Positions 13,718-22,294 are shown, counted from the stretch's first letter. The stretch: DNA of 35,325 nucleotides from JAKVCB01 sp963578605 (GCA_963578605.1 CAUZEA010000058.1:1-35325); one strand, 5' to 3'. The notes: generated by a model not told the origin, from the sequence alone. Numbers and translations are program-made.

Positions 13718-16075
13718 TTATCCTCCCAGCACCATGGTACCGCGCATCTGCATGGGCTGAAAAAAAATCCAGATGCCAGCGGCAAACAGGGTTACCGACA
13801 GCACGGCCCATGGTGTCCATGCCTTGACCACAGCCCATGACAGGTTGTGGCCGGGGCAGGCAATTCGATAGGCGACGTACAGCGACCCACATAGCCCGAT
13901 GTCCAGGCAGACAATCTCCAGTGGCAGGATCCAACTGGCGACATCGCCACAACATGCGCAGGCCAGGGCAACGTCGCCGAAGGTTGCCAGGTGGTAGTCG
14001 CTCAGCACCCGGGTACCAGCAGCCCACAGGGTGCCGGCGCTTGTGAACAGGTGGAATGTATAGTGGGCCGTCCACATCCCCAGTGCCAGGGGTACGAGTA
14101 CAATTGCAAACCGCGTGGCAGTTTCGACGACCCCTCTCTTTGAGTTGCTCCACCAACGACTTACCGCGGCAACCGCCAGGATGATACCGGCTGGGATTAC
14201 CGCCAGCGAGAGGATCATGCCAATGGCGACAAACATGGAGCGGCTGATCGATGGAAGTTCTGCACGAACCTGTTCTTCAAGTCGTACCACAGGTTCGACC
14301 ATCCAGGCGGCGTTCACAAAGGCGGCGCTGGCTAGAATCGTCAGCAGCGCTGCCACGTCGGTACGACGATACCAACGGCCGTTTTGCGAGGACAGGGCGC
14401 CCCCGGTCAATTGGCTACTTTCAACGAAGGCCAGCATGCCGACGTTTTCGTGAGGGCAGGCTTGTACGCAGTCGAGGCAAAAAGTGCAGTCGAGGTTGCC
14501 GGTCTTTTGGGGTTGGAAAAGTTCCATATTGCAACCGCTTCCCTGGGGTCCCCCGCGGATGCAATCCTTGGTGTCGCACGTGTGGCAGACATTGGCATCG
14601 CGGACGGCCACCTGCAGTGGCGAGCAGAGCGACTGTACAAAATTAAATTGCCCGATGGGGCAGACATATTTGCAGAATGCTGCGCCGCGAAACAGCCCGT
14701 CGACTGCAAACGAAGCTGCAAAATATCCGACCACAATCCAGGCAGTCCACCAGGGGCTATCCCACAGGGCAAAGGCCTCGTACGCCCAGAAGAAAACGAT
14801 CAGGAGCGCCACGGCAAGCCACTTGCTCCGCAGCCAGTTGGGCCAGTTCCAGTCGGTTCGAAAGAGGTGTTTTGCCAGTGCGCGTGGCAGCGTAAAGGGG
14901 CACGCCATGCAAAAGACGTTACCAGCGACAACCAGGCCGATGACCAGCAAGCCGCGCCAGTGAATCCAGGGTGTCACTCCTGCCAGGTTGAGAGAAGTTG
15001 CCTGGGGACCCCACAGCCCATCGATCACGATCAGCGCAGCCAGCAAAAACATGACGGTCTGTAGCGTGGGGCGAAAGGTTTTGCTTTTCAGGAGAGTTCC
15101 CACAAAGCGCACGTTGAGCAAATCCCAGACTTCCGGTGACGGCTGCGAGGTTTTCTTTTTTCGGGTGCGCAACCTCGCAATTCGTGCGGCCGTTTGTTGG
15201 CGTATAGGGTCCAGGGTGCCGGGCAGCGGGTGCGGGTGACCACCGGCGGCTTGAGGTTGGGGCGATTCGTTCCAGAGTTCGGTGGCAACCCAGGCCAGCG
15301 CAAGCAAGTAGGCGATCGATCCGCACAACCACATGAGCGCGCCGGCGATGGCTTGATCATCTAGCGGTGTGATGTTCCAGAGTCGCGGGACCGTCCCGTA
15401 GTGAGGGTAGAACAGACGGTCGGAGAAGGTGAGCAGTCCCGAGAAGACGGTCCCTTGCAGACCGGCCACGAGCAGGTACGGAAGCATGGCCCAGCGGCTC
15501 ATCGTCGCCCGACTTGGATAGGGCGCAATCACGACTCGCCAGAAGACAAGGGCTGCCAGGAAAAACGATGCATGTTCCACCCGGTGCCACGTCTCGGAAG
15601 CTAAGGCCAATTGGTAGAAGGCTGGCAAATGCCAGCCCCAACCAGCGATGATGAACAGACCCAAGGCCACCACCGGGTGCGCCAGCAGACTTGTCACCCA
15701 GCGGACCAGGGGGTCACGCAGGAGCGGGGTGGCGAGACGTTGCCGAAAAAATTTGGGTAGACCGATCAGCAACGGCAATTCGGGATCTGCCAGCCACAAC
15801 AGCGGGGGGGCCACGAACATCAACAGCACGTGCTGAAGCATGTGCATTTGCAACAGTAGCGAGGAAAACGGTTCGACTGGCGACTGGAGCGCCATGCCAA
15901 CGGTCGTCAGCCCCAGGATAAAAGCCGCCAGCCGCCACCCGTCGAACCGCCGGGCGCCCCGTTGTCGGAGGCGGAGCCAGCCGCGCAAGTAGACTCCGGC
16001 GGTGAGCACAAGCACCAGCGTGAGCCAGGCATCAAATTGCCAGGATGTCCAGAATGCCTGCCAATCGGCTGCCAT
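13718..16075 (-). CDS. CtaG-type oxidase assembly factor fused to a 4Fe-4S polyferredoxin
   Basis: A 785-residue, multi-helix membrane protein that joins two families. Residues 1-270 match the caa3_CtaG assembly-factor family, with conserved histidines in MHMLQH (77-82), GWGWHLP (H149) and WHRVEH (163-168). A charged linker (275-315, RLRTRKKK) leads to a second part. Residues about 330-560 resemble NapH/CcoG-type polyferredoxins: FCMACP (388-393), FCKYVCP (467-473), an irregular cluster C497, C500, C505, C515, and a standard CTFCLDCVQACP (530-541). Residues 570-785 add four or five helices and a Cys group (CACC, 706-709; C723, C729). CtaG proteins help insert copper into oxidase subunit I, and CcoG has been described as a copper(II) reductase. 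The fusion would couple the two. The ATG at 16075 lacks a strong ribosome-binding site. Confidence 0.85.
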   Translation of the reverse strand: MAADWQAFWTSWQFDAWLTLVLVLTAGVYLRGWLRLRQRGARRFDGWRLAAFILGLTTVGMALQSPVEPFSSLLLQMHMLQHVLLMFVAPPLLWLADPELPLLIGLPKFFRQRLATPLLRDPLVRWVTSLLAHPVVALGLFIIAGWGWHLPAFYQLALASETWHRVEHASFFLAALVFWRVVIAPYPSRATMSRWAMLPYLLVAGLQGTVFSGLLTFSDRLFYPHYGTVPRLWNITPLDDQAIAGALMWLCGSIAYLLALAWVATELWNESPQPQAAGGHPHPLPGTLDPIRQQTAARIARLRTRKKKTSQPSPEVWDLLNVRFVGTLLKSKTFRPTLQTVMFLLAALIVIDGLWGPQATSLNLAGVTPWIHWRGLLVIGLVVAGNVFCMACPFTLPRALAKHLFRTDWNWPNWLRSKWLAVALLIVFFWAYEAFALWDSPWWTAWIVVGYFAASFAVDGLFRGAAFCKYVCPIGQFNFVQSLCSPLQVAVRDANVCHTCDTKDCIRGGPQGSGCNMELFQPQKTGNLDCTFCLDCVQACPHENVGMLAFVESSQLTGGALSSQNGRWYRRTDVAALLTILASAAFVNAAWMVEPVVRLEEQVRAELPSISRSMFVAIGMILSLAVIPAGIILAVAAVSRWWSNSKRGVVETATRFAIVLVPLALGMWTAHYTFHLFTSAGTLWAAGTRVLSDYHLATFGDVALACACCGDVASWILPLEIVCLDIGLCGSLYVAYRIACPGHNLSWAVVKAWTPWAVLSVTLFAAGIWIFFQPMQMRGTMVLGG

Positions 16076-16159
16076 GGCAGTGATCCGTTGGGGAGATTTG
16101 GGATTGCGAGCCGGGCGGACAACCGCGGAAAAATTGACCGCCAGGCTTGCACACGCCGC

Positions 16160-17635
16160 TCACTTGCCAGACGCGTACGCCGAGGGAGTGGGTACCAACG
16201 GCGGCGGGCGATTCGGCGGGCGGAGGGAAACCAGGAAGTCAACCAGGGCGGTAACCTCGGCATTGGTTAATTGTTTACCAAAAGCCGGCATATTGCCATC
16301 GCCCTGAACGATTTGCCGGACCAACGCTGGCCGATCAAGACGCGATCCGACGTAGGTCAGGTCCGGCCCTCGTTTACCACCAACCCCGTCGAGGCTGTGG
16401 CAGTTGCGGCAAGTCTTCAGTTGCAACAGAGTTGCGCCTTGCAACTCGACGGGGGTGAGTCGCTTGACAATGTCCGGAGGCACTGCATCTTTGGTCCAGG
16501 CATTCATAATTGGCGACCACGGTTCTTTGTATCCTAACCAACCCAGGACGAGTAACGAGAGGAGAATAAAAATGACCGACATACAGGCCACCGGGCGGCT
16601 GCGCCAGTGGCGTTCCCCGGTGCCCGCCCAGAGTGGCAGCAGTACCAGGGCAATCACGATGACGATCGGCGCGACGAGGATAATGATTGTTTCCAATGCC
16701 CGCGGGCTGAGTGCCAGCACCGCAAACAATGGCAGGAAGTACCAATCGGGTACGGGCGAGGCCGCCACATTTGCCGGATCGGGTGGCAAATCGGGCCCGT
16801 CGGGGCCATAGATCGCTGCCAGGCCAAACACCAACAGCAGGGTTGCCCCGATAAAAAAGGCATCGCGGGCGAGCGGGCCCGGGAAAAAGGGATCGCCGTG
16901 ACCGCCGCCGATCAGCTTCTCGTACTCTTCATCGTAGGTGTTCTGGTCGACCGGCTCGCCCTCGGCGGGTGGCTCGGAAATTCCCTGTCGCACAACCAGG
17001 TAAAGGTGTACTGCCAGGGAGCCGATTAACAGGCCGGGGAGAATATAGACGTGAAGCGCAAAAAAGCGGCTGAGGGTTTCGCCACCAATCATGGGGCTAC
17101 CCATCAGTAAATCGCAGAGTGCTGGTCCGATATAGGGAACGCGTCCGATCATCGCGACGCCAACACCTAACCCCCAGTACGAGTTGGCATCCCACCGCAA
17201 TACTTGCCCAGTGAATGCCATGCCAATGGTGAGCAAAAACAAAGCGACGCCGAACATCCAAGTCAGTTCGCGCGGGTATTTGTAGGCTCCCATCAGGAAG
17301 ACTTGGGTCATGTGTATCACGACGACGACCAGCATCATCGTTGCGGACCAATTGTGGATTGCCCGTAGCATCCAGCCGAGAGGGACGTCGAAATTCAGAT
17401 AGAGCAGGCTCTCGTACGCCTCGCCAGCCGAGGGGACATAGACCATCGAAAGGGCAATTCCGGTGGCGATTTGCAGCATCAGCAGTGTCATGGCAGTACT
17501 GCCAAAGACATACATCCAGCCTACGCGACGGCGCAGCCCCCGCGGGACCGGGTGGCGAATAATGGGCCACAACGTCTCGCGCAGGACGAGTCGGTGTTCA
17601 AACCACATCACGGCGGATCGGATGGCTGCGATCAA
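16160..17635 (-). CDS. Cytochrome b fused to a C-terminal cytochrome c
   Basis: A 491-residue quinol-oxidising cytochrome b with an added haem c domain. The TTG at 17635 is supported by AGGAG six bases upstream. Haem b ligands are H94/H108 (13 between) and H195/H210 (14 between), the spacing of b6-type proteins. The quinol-site motif is PDWY (296-299) rather than PEWY; PDWY is reported for many low-potential, menaquinol-oxidising complexes. About eight transmembrane helices are visible, so both the b6 and subunit IV parts are present in one chain. Residues 395-475 form a class I cytochrome c domain: CRNCH (409-413), Met ligand M449 in GNMPAFG. With the Rieske protein just upstream it forms the core of a bc-type complex. 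Confidence 0.95.
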   Translation of the reverse strand: MIAAIRSAVMWFEHRLVLRETLWPIIRHPVPRGLRRRVGWMYVFGSTAMTLLMLQIATGIALSMVYVPSAGEAYESLLYLNFDVPLGWMLRAIHNWSATMMLVVVVIHMTQVFLMGAYKYPRELTWMFGVALFLLTIGMAFTGQVLRWDANSYWGLGVGVAMIGRVPYIGPALCDLLMGSPMIGGETLSRFFALHVYILPGLLIGSLAVHLYLVVRQGISEPPAEGEPVDQNTYDEEYEKLIGGGHGDPFFPGPLARDAFFIGATLLLVFGLAAIYGPDGPDLPPDPANVAASPVPDWYFLPLFAVLALSPRALETIIILVAPIVIVIALVLLPLWAGTGERHWRSRPVACMSVIFILLSLLVLGWLGYKEPWSPIMNAWTKDAVPPDIVKRLTPVELQGATLLQLKTCRNCHSLDGVGGKRGPDLTYVGSRLDRPALVRQIVQGDGNMPAFGKQLTNAEVTALVDFLVSLRPPNRPPPLVPTPSAYASGK

Positions 17636-17668
17636 AGGATTCTCCTGAGCCGGGATCGTACTTGCTGT

Positions 17669-18223
17669 TTAAGTGGTTGCTTGATTGTCGTTGGGTGGGG
17701 TTCCCGGATCCTGCAAAGTTGGCAGGTGACCAACGTGGGCATGTAAGGTCTCTTGTTCAATCTTGTGCTCGATTTTGTATAACCCGCGAGGTGCCGGACC
17801 TGCTGCATACCCGCCATCTTCGTAAAATACGCTCCCATGACAGGGGCACATGAAGAGTCCCGGTTCCGAAAACCAGCTCACCGGGCAGCCGAGGTGCGTG
17901 CAGTGTACCGAAAAAATCTCAAAACCTTTCTCCGGGTCGCGCCGAACATAGATGGCCAGGTCCCCCGTGATGCCGTCCCAGGGGCCGCGGAGTGGATTTT
18001 TAATGGTGACGAGTCGAGTCTCGTTCTCTTTGAAGTCGGCTATTTTTCCCAGTGAAACCCACTGGTCCTTGCGGCGCCAAATCGCGGCTCCGAATAAATA
18101 GCCGATGATGGGAATACTCAGCACCACGCTACCGGTTCCGAGCAGCAGCCAACTGACCCAATCGAACCAGCCGCGGCGGTCGGTTGTGCAATCGGCAAGC
18201 GAGACGTTTTCGCTGTCTGTCAT
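17669..18223 (-). CDS. Rieske 2Fe-2S protein of a bc-type complex
   Basis: A 184-residue membrane-anchored iron-sulfur protein that accepts electrons from quinol at cytochrome b. An N-terminal helix (WLLLGTGSVVLSIPIIGYLFG) anchors it; the soluble domain faces the periplasm. The cluster ligands are C108 and H110 in CTHLGC and C126 and H129 in CPCHGS, with C113 and C128 forming the usual disulfide. Its ATG at 18223 overlaps the stop of the upstream dihaem cytochrome gene by four bases (ATGA), so translation is probably coupled. The cytochrome b gene follows after 33 bases. The length fits the family. Confidence 0.96.
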   Translation of the reverse strand: MTDSENVSLADCTTDRRGWFDWVSWLLLGTGSVVLSIPIIGYLFGAAIWRRKDQWVSLGKIADFKENETRLVTIKNPLRGPWDGITGDLAIYVRRDPEKGFEIFSVHCTHLGCPVSWFSEPGLFMCPCHGSVFYEDGGYAAGPAPRGLYKIEHKIEQETLHAHVGHLPTLQDPGTPPNDNQATT

Positions 18224-19020
18224 GGTGTGGTTCCCGTAGGTTGCGGTTTCTCAACGCCGCTGGAAGAGGTTTTCGGTGCTGGTTGATCCTGTTTCTCTTG
18301 TTTCATCAGTGCGCGAGCGGGTGCGGTCCGCCAGGTTCCCATCAAGGCAACGATGTCGGAGATATCCTGGCTTGAGGGGGGTTGCTTTTGGGATGATTTT
18401 TCGCCGAGCCCAACATAGTTTGGCATGCCCAGGTCGGTGCGGCCGGTGATGATGATTCGTCGCAAGGCCTGATCACTGATCAACTCCAGAAAGGCTGGAT
18501 TGTTCACGGCCCCGCTGGTGCCACCCTGCCCATCAGTCCCGTGGCAGTCGGCACAGTAAGTCGCAAACTTTTTTTGACCGGCCACGGGATCTCCTGAACT
18601 GGTGGCCAGGTAGGGTGGTGGGTTGGGAGGGATTCCTTCAGCGCTAGCCCATTGGGAGCGAATGCCCGTGGCCAGGACCTTTATTTGTGCTTCCGAAAGC
18701 AGCCCCCCCTCTTTGTGGGAGAAGGCTGGCATGAGCGTGCCGGGCCTGCCGTTGTGAAGGATGTCCAGCAGTTGCTTGTCGGAGAAGATAGACAAAAAGA
18801 GCGGGTCATTCAGCGAAGGGGCTGGGCCAAATTTTCCTTTGACACCGTGGCAACCTGTGCAGTTGACACTATACAACTCGCCAAATTTCATTTGCTCCGA
18901 CAGTGGTATCGCTCGTTCGCTGCGGAGTGGTTTACCAGGCAGCGGATCCGCGCAGCCGACTGCCAGCAGGGCCAGGGCCACAAGCAGAGTTTCGCGAGGA
19001 TGTTTCTCAACGAGGATCAT
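18220..19020 (-). CDS. Dihaem cytochrome c lipoprotein
   Basis: A 266-residue exported protein with a lipobox (LLAVGC, C23 lipidated) and two class I cytochrome c domains. The first has CTGCH (54-58) and a Met ligand M97 in GTLMPAF. The second has CADCH (156-160) and M199 in LGMPNYVG. A Pro/Ser/Lys-rich tail follows. It lies between the oxidase and bc genes and overlaps both neighbours by four bases, so it probably shuttles electrons between the bc complex and the oxidase, tethered to the membrane. It may replace cytochrome c1. Confidence 0.93.
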   Translation of the reverse strand: MILVEKHPRETLLVALALLAVGCADPLPGKPLRSERAIPLSEQMKFGELYSVNCTGCHGVKGKFGPAPSLNDPLFLSIFSDKQLLDILHNGRPGTLMPAFSHKEGGLLSEAQIKVLATGIRSQWASAEGIPPNPPPYLATSSGDPVAGQKKFATYCADCHGTDGQGGTSGAVNNPAFLELISDQALRRIIITGRTDLGMPNYVGLGEKSSQKQPPSSQDISDIVALMGTWRTAPARALMKQEKQDQPAPKTSSSGVEKPQPTGTTP

Positions 19021-19799
19021 GATTTTGCACCCGCCACGGAGACTTTTTCGCTACGGATCACGACCAGTCCCACGGCGATTCCGTAGGCGAATTGCGACGC
19101 AAAAAACCACAGCCAGTCGACGTGTTCATTCAACACCGGATTGAGGATTTCCATGAAGCTGTAGATCGCGGCGGTCCACAACAGCGGCGCGACAATACCA
19201 CCCCAGAATACGGGAAAACGAGGCATGGTCGGCAACAAGATTCCGAACATGAGTCCCACACCCAGTGCGGTTACGACAAAAATTACAAACCCCAAGATCA
19301 GTGCCAATAAACTGAAAGTGCTGAGATTGTCGGGGGACATGGGCATGATCATGCCCGCCAGCAAATTGACCGGATACCACAGGCCGCGGCCACTTACGGC
19401 GCCATAGGTCAGGGCGACAGCAGCCATGGCGACGCCGCCCACGATGCCTCCCTTGAGGCCTGCCGAATAAGGGTGCACCTTTTCGGGGATTTTCATGCGA
19501 TGGCCGGGCATGCCGGGGCGGAGCGGTTGGATTGGCACTTTGGAAACTTTGATCGGCGTGGGACGGGCTTCGATCGGTGCCAGTTCTTCGCCCCCATCGC
19601 TTGCCAGGATATAGATCCACTTGGTGAGCCCGACCACAAAGACAACCAGGCCGATCACCGTGAAGGTGAAATTCAACACCAGTCCACTGCTCATCAGCAT
19701 CACGCCAAAAGCAATCACAATTGGCGCCGCGGTCGGGCGGGGCATACAAACGCCCTGCTCTTTTTCCGGGCTGCCATTTTGGTTCGGTGTGGGATTCAT
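19017..19799 (-). CDS. Uncharacterised six-helix membrane protein of the respiratory operon
   Basis: A 260-residue integral membrane protein that I do not recognise as a named family. Residues about 25-70 form two helices ending KWIYILASDGGEE, a layout reminiscent of small oxidase subunit IV proteins. A Pro-rich linker with basic residues (about 75-110) leads to four more helices (GLKGGIVGGVAMAAVALTYG to GIAVGLVVI). No metal-binding motif stands out apart from scattered His and Met. It overlaps the dihaem cytochrome gene by four bases and follows oxidase subunit III, where subunit IV is often encoded. A structural or assembly role in the oxidase/bc unit is inferred from position only. No ribosome-binding site is seen before the ATG at 19799. 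Confidence 0.85.
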   Translation of the reverse strand: MNPTPNQNGSPEKEQGVCMPRPTAAPIVIAFGVMLMSSGLVLNFTFTVIGLVVFVVGLTKWIYILASDGGEELAPIEARPTPIKVSKVPIQPLRPGMPGHRMKIPEKVHPYSAGLKGGIVGGVAMAAVALTYGAVSGRGLWYPVNLLAGMIMPMSPDNLSTFSLLALILGFVIFVVTALGVGLMFGILLPTMPRFPVFWGGIVAPLLWTAAIYSFMEILNPVLNEHVDWLWFFASQFAYGIAVGLVVIRSEKVSVAGAKS

Positions 19800-19915
19800 G
19801 CTGTTACGGGATACGGTTTTTCGAGAGGGGCTGGCTGATGCGCGGGTGATGACGGGGTAACGGGTGTTTCGCGTATGGGTTTCAGGCGATCCTGATCATG
19901 GGGGTTAACGACCAA
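19796..19915 (-). CDS. Possible 39-residue coupling ORF between ctaE and the membrane-protein gene
   Basis: A TTG at 19915 inside the end of the subunit III gene opens a 39-codon frame, rich in Pro and Ala (RETPVTPSSPAHQPAPLEKP). Its TGA overlaps the ATG of the following gene by four bases. The following gene lacks its own ribosome-binding site, so translation through this short frame could supply ribosomes. No Shine-Dalgarno sequence precedes the TTG and the peptide resembles nothing known to me. It may be only an open frame by chance. Confidence 0.25.
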   Translation of the reverse strand: MVVNPHDQDRLKPIRETPVTPSSPAHQPAPLEKPYPVTA

Positions 19916-20528
19916 TGATGTAAACGAGTGTGAAAATGACGATCCAAATTGCGTCGACAAAGTGCCAGTACCAGGAGACCAGTTCGGGAGCCTCGCATTC
20001 GGCCGAGAGGCAGCGGCGGGCTTCGATGCCCCACAAGATACACATCGTGACGACGCCAATCGAGACGTGAAATGCGTGAAAGCCAATCAGGGTATAAAAA
20101 GTACTCCCAAAGGTATTGGTGCCGATCGTGAGGTGGTGCTCGGTAATCAAGCCATACCATTCGTAACCGGTGCCGACCAGGAAGAGGGTTCCGAGCAGAA
20201 TGGTCAGGGCCAACCATGCGAGATAAAGGCCATGCTGCCCCTTGCCGCGGGCCTTCAGCCCAAGATAAATGGTACCGCTGCTACTGAGCAGGCAGATCGA
20301 GTTGATGATGACCAGTCCCAAACCGAGGGAGTTCGCGGGGGTGGGCATTTCACCCGGTATGGCGCCCGGAATCGTTTCGCCCAAAAATACGATGTAGGTC
20401 GTGATTAAGGTGCTGAACAGGGCCACCTCGGAACATAAAAATGCCACGATCCCAGACTCTTTGGTCGTGAATCGCGACTCCTGGTAAGGATTGTGCACCG
20501 CAGCGGATGGGAGTGTGGCCTGATTCAA
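19905..20528 (-). CDS. ctaE: Haem-copper oxidase subunit III
   Basis: A 207-residue, five-helix subunit III. Family features are SGIVAFLCSEVALFSTL near the start, FYTLIGFHAFHVSIGVV and the C-terminal WYWHFVDAIWIVIF. The start is set at TTG 20528, giving the usual short N terminus before the conserved NPYQESRFTTKESG. A GTG at 20618 would overlap subunit I by 46 bases and add an unlikely basic extension. No clear ribosome-binding site precedes either. The gene lies 44 bases after subunit I, consistent with one transcript. Confidence 0.92.
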   Translation of the reverse strand: MNQATLPSAAVHNPYQESRFTTKESGIVAFLCSEVALFSTLITTYIVFLGETIPGAIPGEMPTPANSLGLGLVIINSICLLSSSGTIYLGLKARGKGQHGLYLAWLALTILLGTLFLVGTGYEWYGLITEHHLTIGTNTFGSTFYTLIGFHAFHVSIGVVTMCILWGIEARRCLSAECEAPELVSWYWHFVDAIWIVIFTLVYIIGR

Positions 20529-20572
20529 AGTACAGCTTTCAGCGGAGTCCGGATTTTGGATTTGGTGGGGGG

Positions 20573-22243
20573 TTACTCGTATTGTGAATCGGGATCGTCG
20601 GGATGTTTTAAATCCCACAGTGGGCGACGACTCTCGACGGTTGGTATTTCCTCAAAGTTGTAGGTGGCTGGTGGGGAGGTCGTGGCCCATTCCAGCGTCC
20701 AGGCATCCCACGGGTCATCGCCGGCGGTCTCTCCATGACGGAGGGAGTGGGCAATGTTAATGAAGAATAATAAAAACCCAACGCCCATGACCGCGGCGCC
20801 GACTGTCGATAGTTGATTCCAAATTTCCCACTCGGGCTCGGCATAGGTATAAACCCGTCGGGGCATTCCCAGCAAACCGGCGATGTGCATTGGGAAGAAC
20901 AGGACGTTAAAGCCAACGAACAGGAACGTGAAATGCCAGATTCCGAGTTGTTCGTTCATCATCCGGCCGGACATCTTGGGGAACCAGTAGTAAAAGCCGC
21001 CGATCAGAGCGAACAACGATCCGCCGAACAGCACATAATGAAAATGGGCCACCAGGAAATAGCTGTCGGAAATTTGCCAGTCGAACGGGACAACCGAGAG
21101 CATAATTCCGGTCAACCCGCCTATGAGAAACATCGACAAGAAACCAAGCGCAAACAACATGGGGGTTCGTAGTTGCAGGCGGCCCCCGTAGAGGGTTGCC
21201 ACCCAGTTAAAGATTTTGATACCGGTTGGGATCGCAATCAAAAACGTCGATGCGGCAAAAAATGTGTCAACCATGTCGTTCATGCCGACCGTGAACATGT
21301 GGTGTGCCCAAACACCAACGCTGATCAATCCGATCGCGGCGGTGGCCGCTGCCATCGAGGCGTATCCGAAAATGACCTTGCGCGAAAACACAGGGATGAT
21401 CTCCGAGACAATGCCAAACGCCGGTAGTGCCATGATGTAAACTTCCGGGTGGCCGAAGAACCAGAAGAGATGTTGCCACAACAAGGCCGATCCACCCGAC
21501 TGGGGATCAAAAAAGTGGGCTCCCAGGTACCGATCGAACAGCAGCATGACCTGGGCAGCGGTCAACGGAGGGAAGGCTAGCAGGATCAGGATCGCGTCGA
21601 TCAGCATCATCCAGACAAACAGGGGAAGCTTCGTGAGTCGGATCCCGGGAGCACGCATGGTGAAGATCGTGGCAATCAGATTTACACCAAAGGCGATGGT
21701 GCCAGCCCCGGTCATCATCGTCCCCAGGATCCAATAGTCCGTGGCGTTCCCGCGCGAATAGGCGGGTGACGTCAGCGGGGCATAGGCAAACCAGCCGATG
21801 TCGGGCGCATTCGATGCCCCGTACAGTCCCTCGGCGCCGAGGTAGGTGTAGTAGAGGAGGCAGCCCCCAAAAAACGAGAGCCAGAACCCCAGGGCGTTGA
21901 GTCGGGGAAAGGCCACGTCACGGGCACCGATCATCAGAGGGACAAAGTAATTTGCAAAGCCGGCCAGCATCGGCATGATCACAAAAAAGATCATCGTTGT
22001 GCCGTGCATCGTAAACAGCTGATTGAACGTTTCTGGCCCGACCAGGGTGTTGTTGGCCTCCCACAGTTGGGCTCGCATCAAAAAGGCTTCCAACCCGCCG
22101 ACCACCATGAAGATGAAACTCATGATGAGGTACATGATCCCGATCTGTTTATGGTCGACCGATGACACCCACCCATGCAAACGCGTAACGAGTGGGATCG
22201 TTGCGGAAGTCGTCGATTTGGAGTAGGAGTTGACGGTGGCCAT
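20573..22243 (-). CDS. ctaD: Haem-copper oxidase subunit I (caa3-type cytochrome c oxidase)
   Basis: A 556-residue catalytic subunit that reduces oxygen to water and pumps protons. Low-spin haem ligands are H80 (FTMHGTT) and H402; the high-spin haem ligand is H400 (AHFHYV). CuB ligands are H265 (FGHPEVYI), H314 and H315 (WAHHMF), with Y269 as the His-Tyr cross-link residue. E267 in the HPEVY motif and D109/N116 in GARDVAFPRLN mark a D-channel. K343 in TGIKIFNW marks a K-channel, so this is an A1-type oxidase. Twelve helices plus a C-terminal extension (from about 505) are visible. It lies 51 bases after subunit II. Confidence 0.97.
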   Translation of the reverse strand: MATVNSYSKSTTSATIPLVTRLHGWVSSVDHKQIGIMYLIMSFIFMVVGGLEAFLMRAQLWEANNTLVGPETFNQLFTMHGTTMIFFVIMPMLAGFANYFVPLMIGARDVAFPRLNALGFWLSFFGGCLLYYTYLGAEGLYGASNAPDIGWFAYAPLTSPAYSRGNATDYWILGTMMTGAGTIAFGVNLIATIFTMRAPGIRLTKLPLFVWMMLIDAILILLAFPPLTAAQVMLLFDRYLGAHFFDPQSGGSALLWQHLFWFFGHPEVYIMALPAFGIVSEIIPVFSRKVIFGYASMAAATAAIGLISVGVWAHHMFTVGMNDMVDTFFAASTFLIAIPTGIKIFNWVATLYGGRLQLRTPMLFALGFLSMFLIGGLTGIMLSVVPFDWQISDSYFLVAHFHYVLFGGSLFALIGGFYYWFPKMSGRMMNEQLGIWHFTFLFVGFNVLFFPMHIAGLLGMPRRVYTYAEPEWEIWNQLSTVGAAVMGVGFLLFFINIAHSLRHGETAGDDPWDAWTLEWATTSPPATYNFEEIPTVESRRPLWDLKHPDDPDSQYE

Positions 22244-22294
22244 GGTATTGGTTTCAAGGAGCCCGAAGGGTTAGGCGAATTTGGATTAAGCTTT

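Noticed and set aside
14384..15064. Plus-strand open frame (226 codons) opposite the CtaG-polyferredoxin gene
   Set aside because: Antisense to a conserved membrane protein; its composition reflects reverse-complemented hydrophobic codons.
20529..20618. Longer start (GTG 20618) for oxidase subunit III
   Set aside because: It overlaps subunit I and adds a basic extension not seen in the family.
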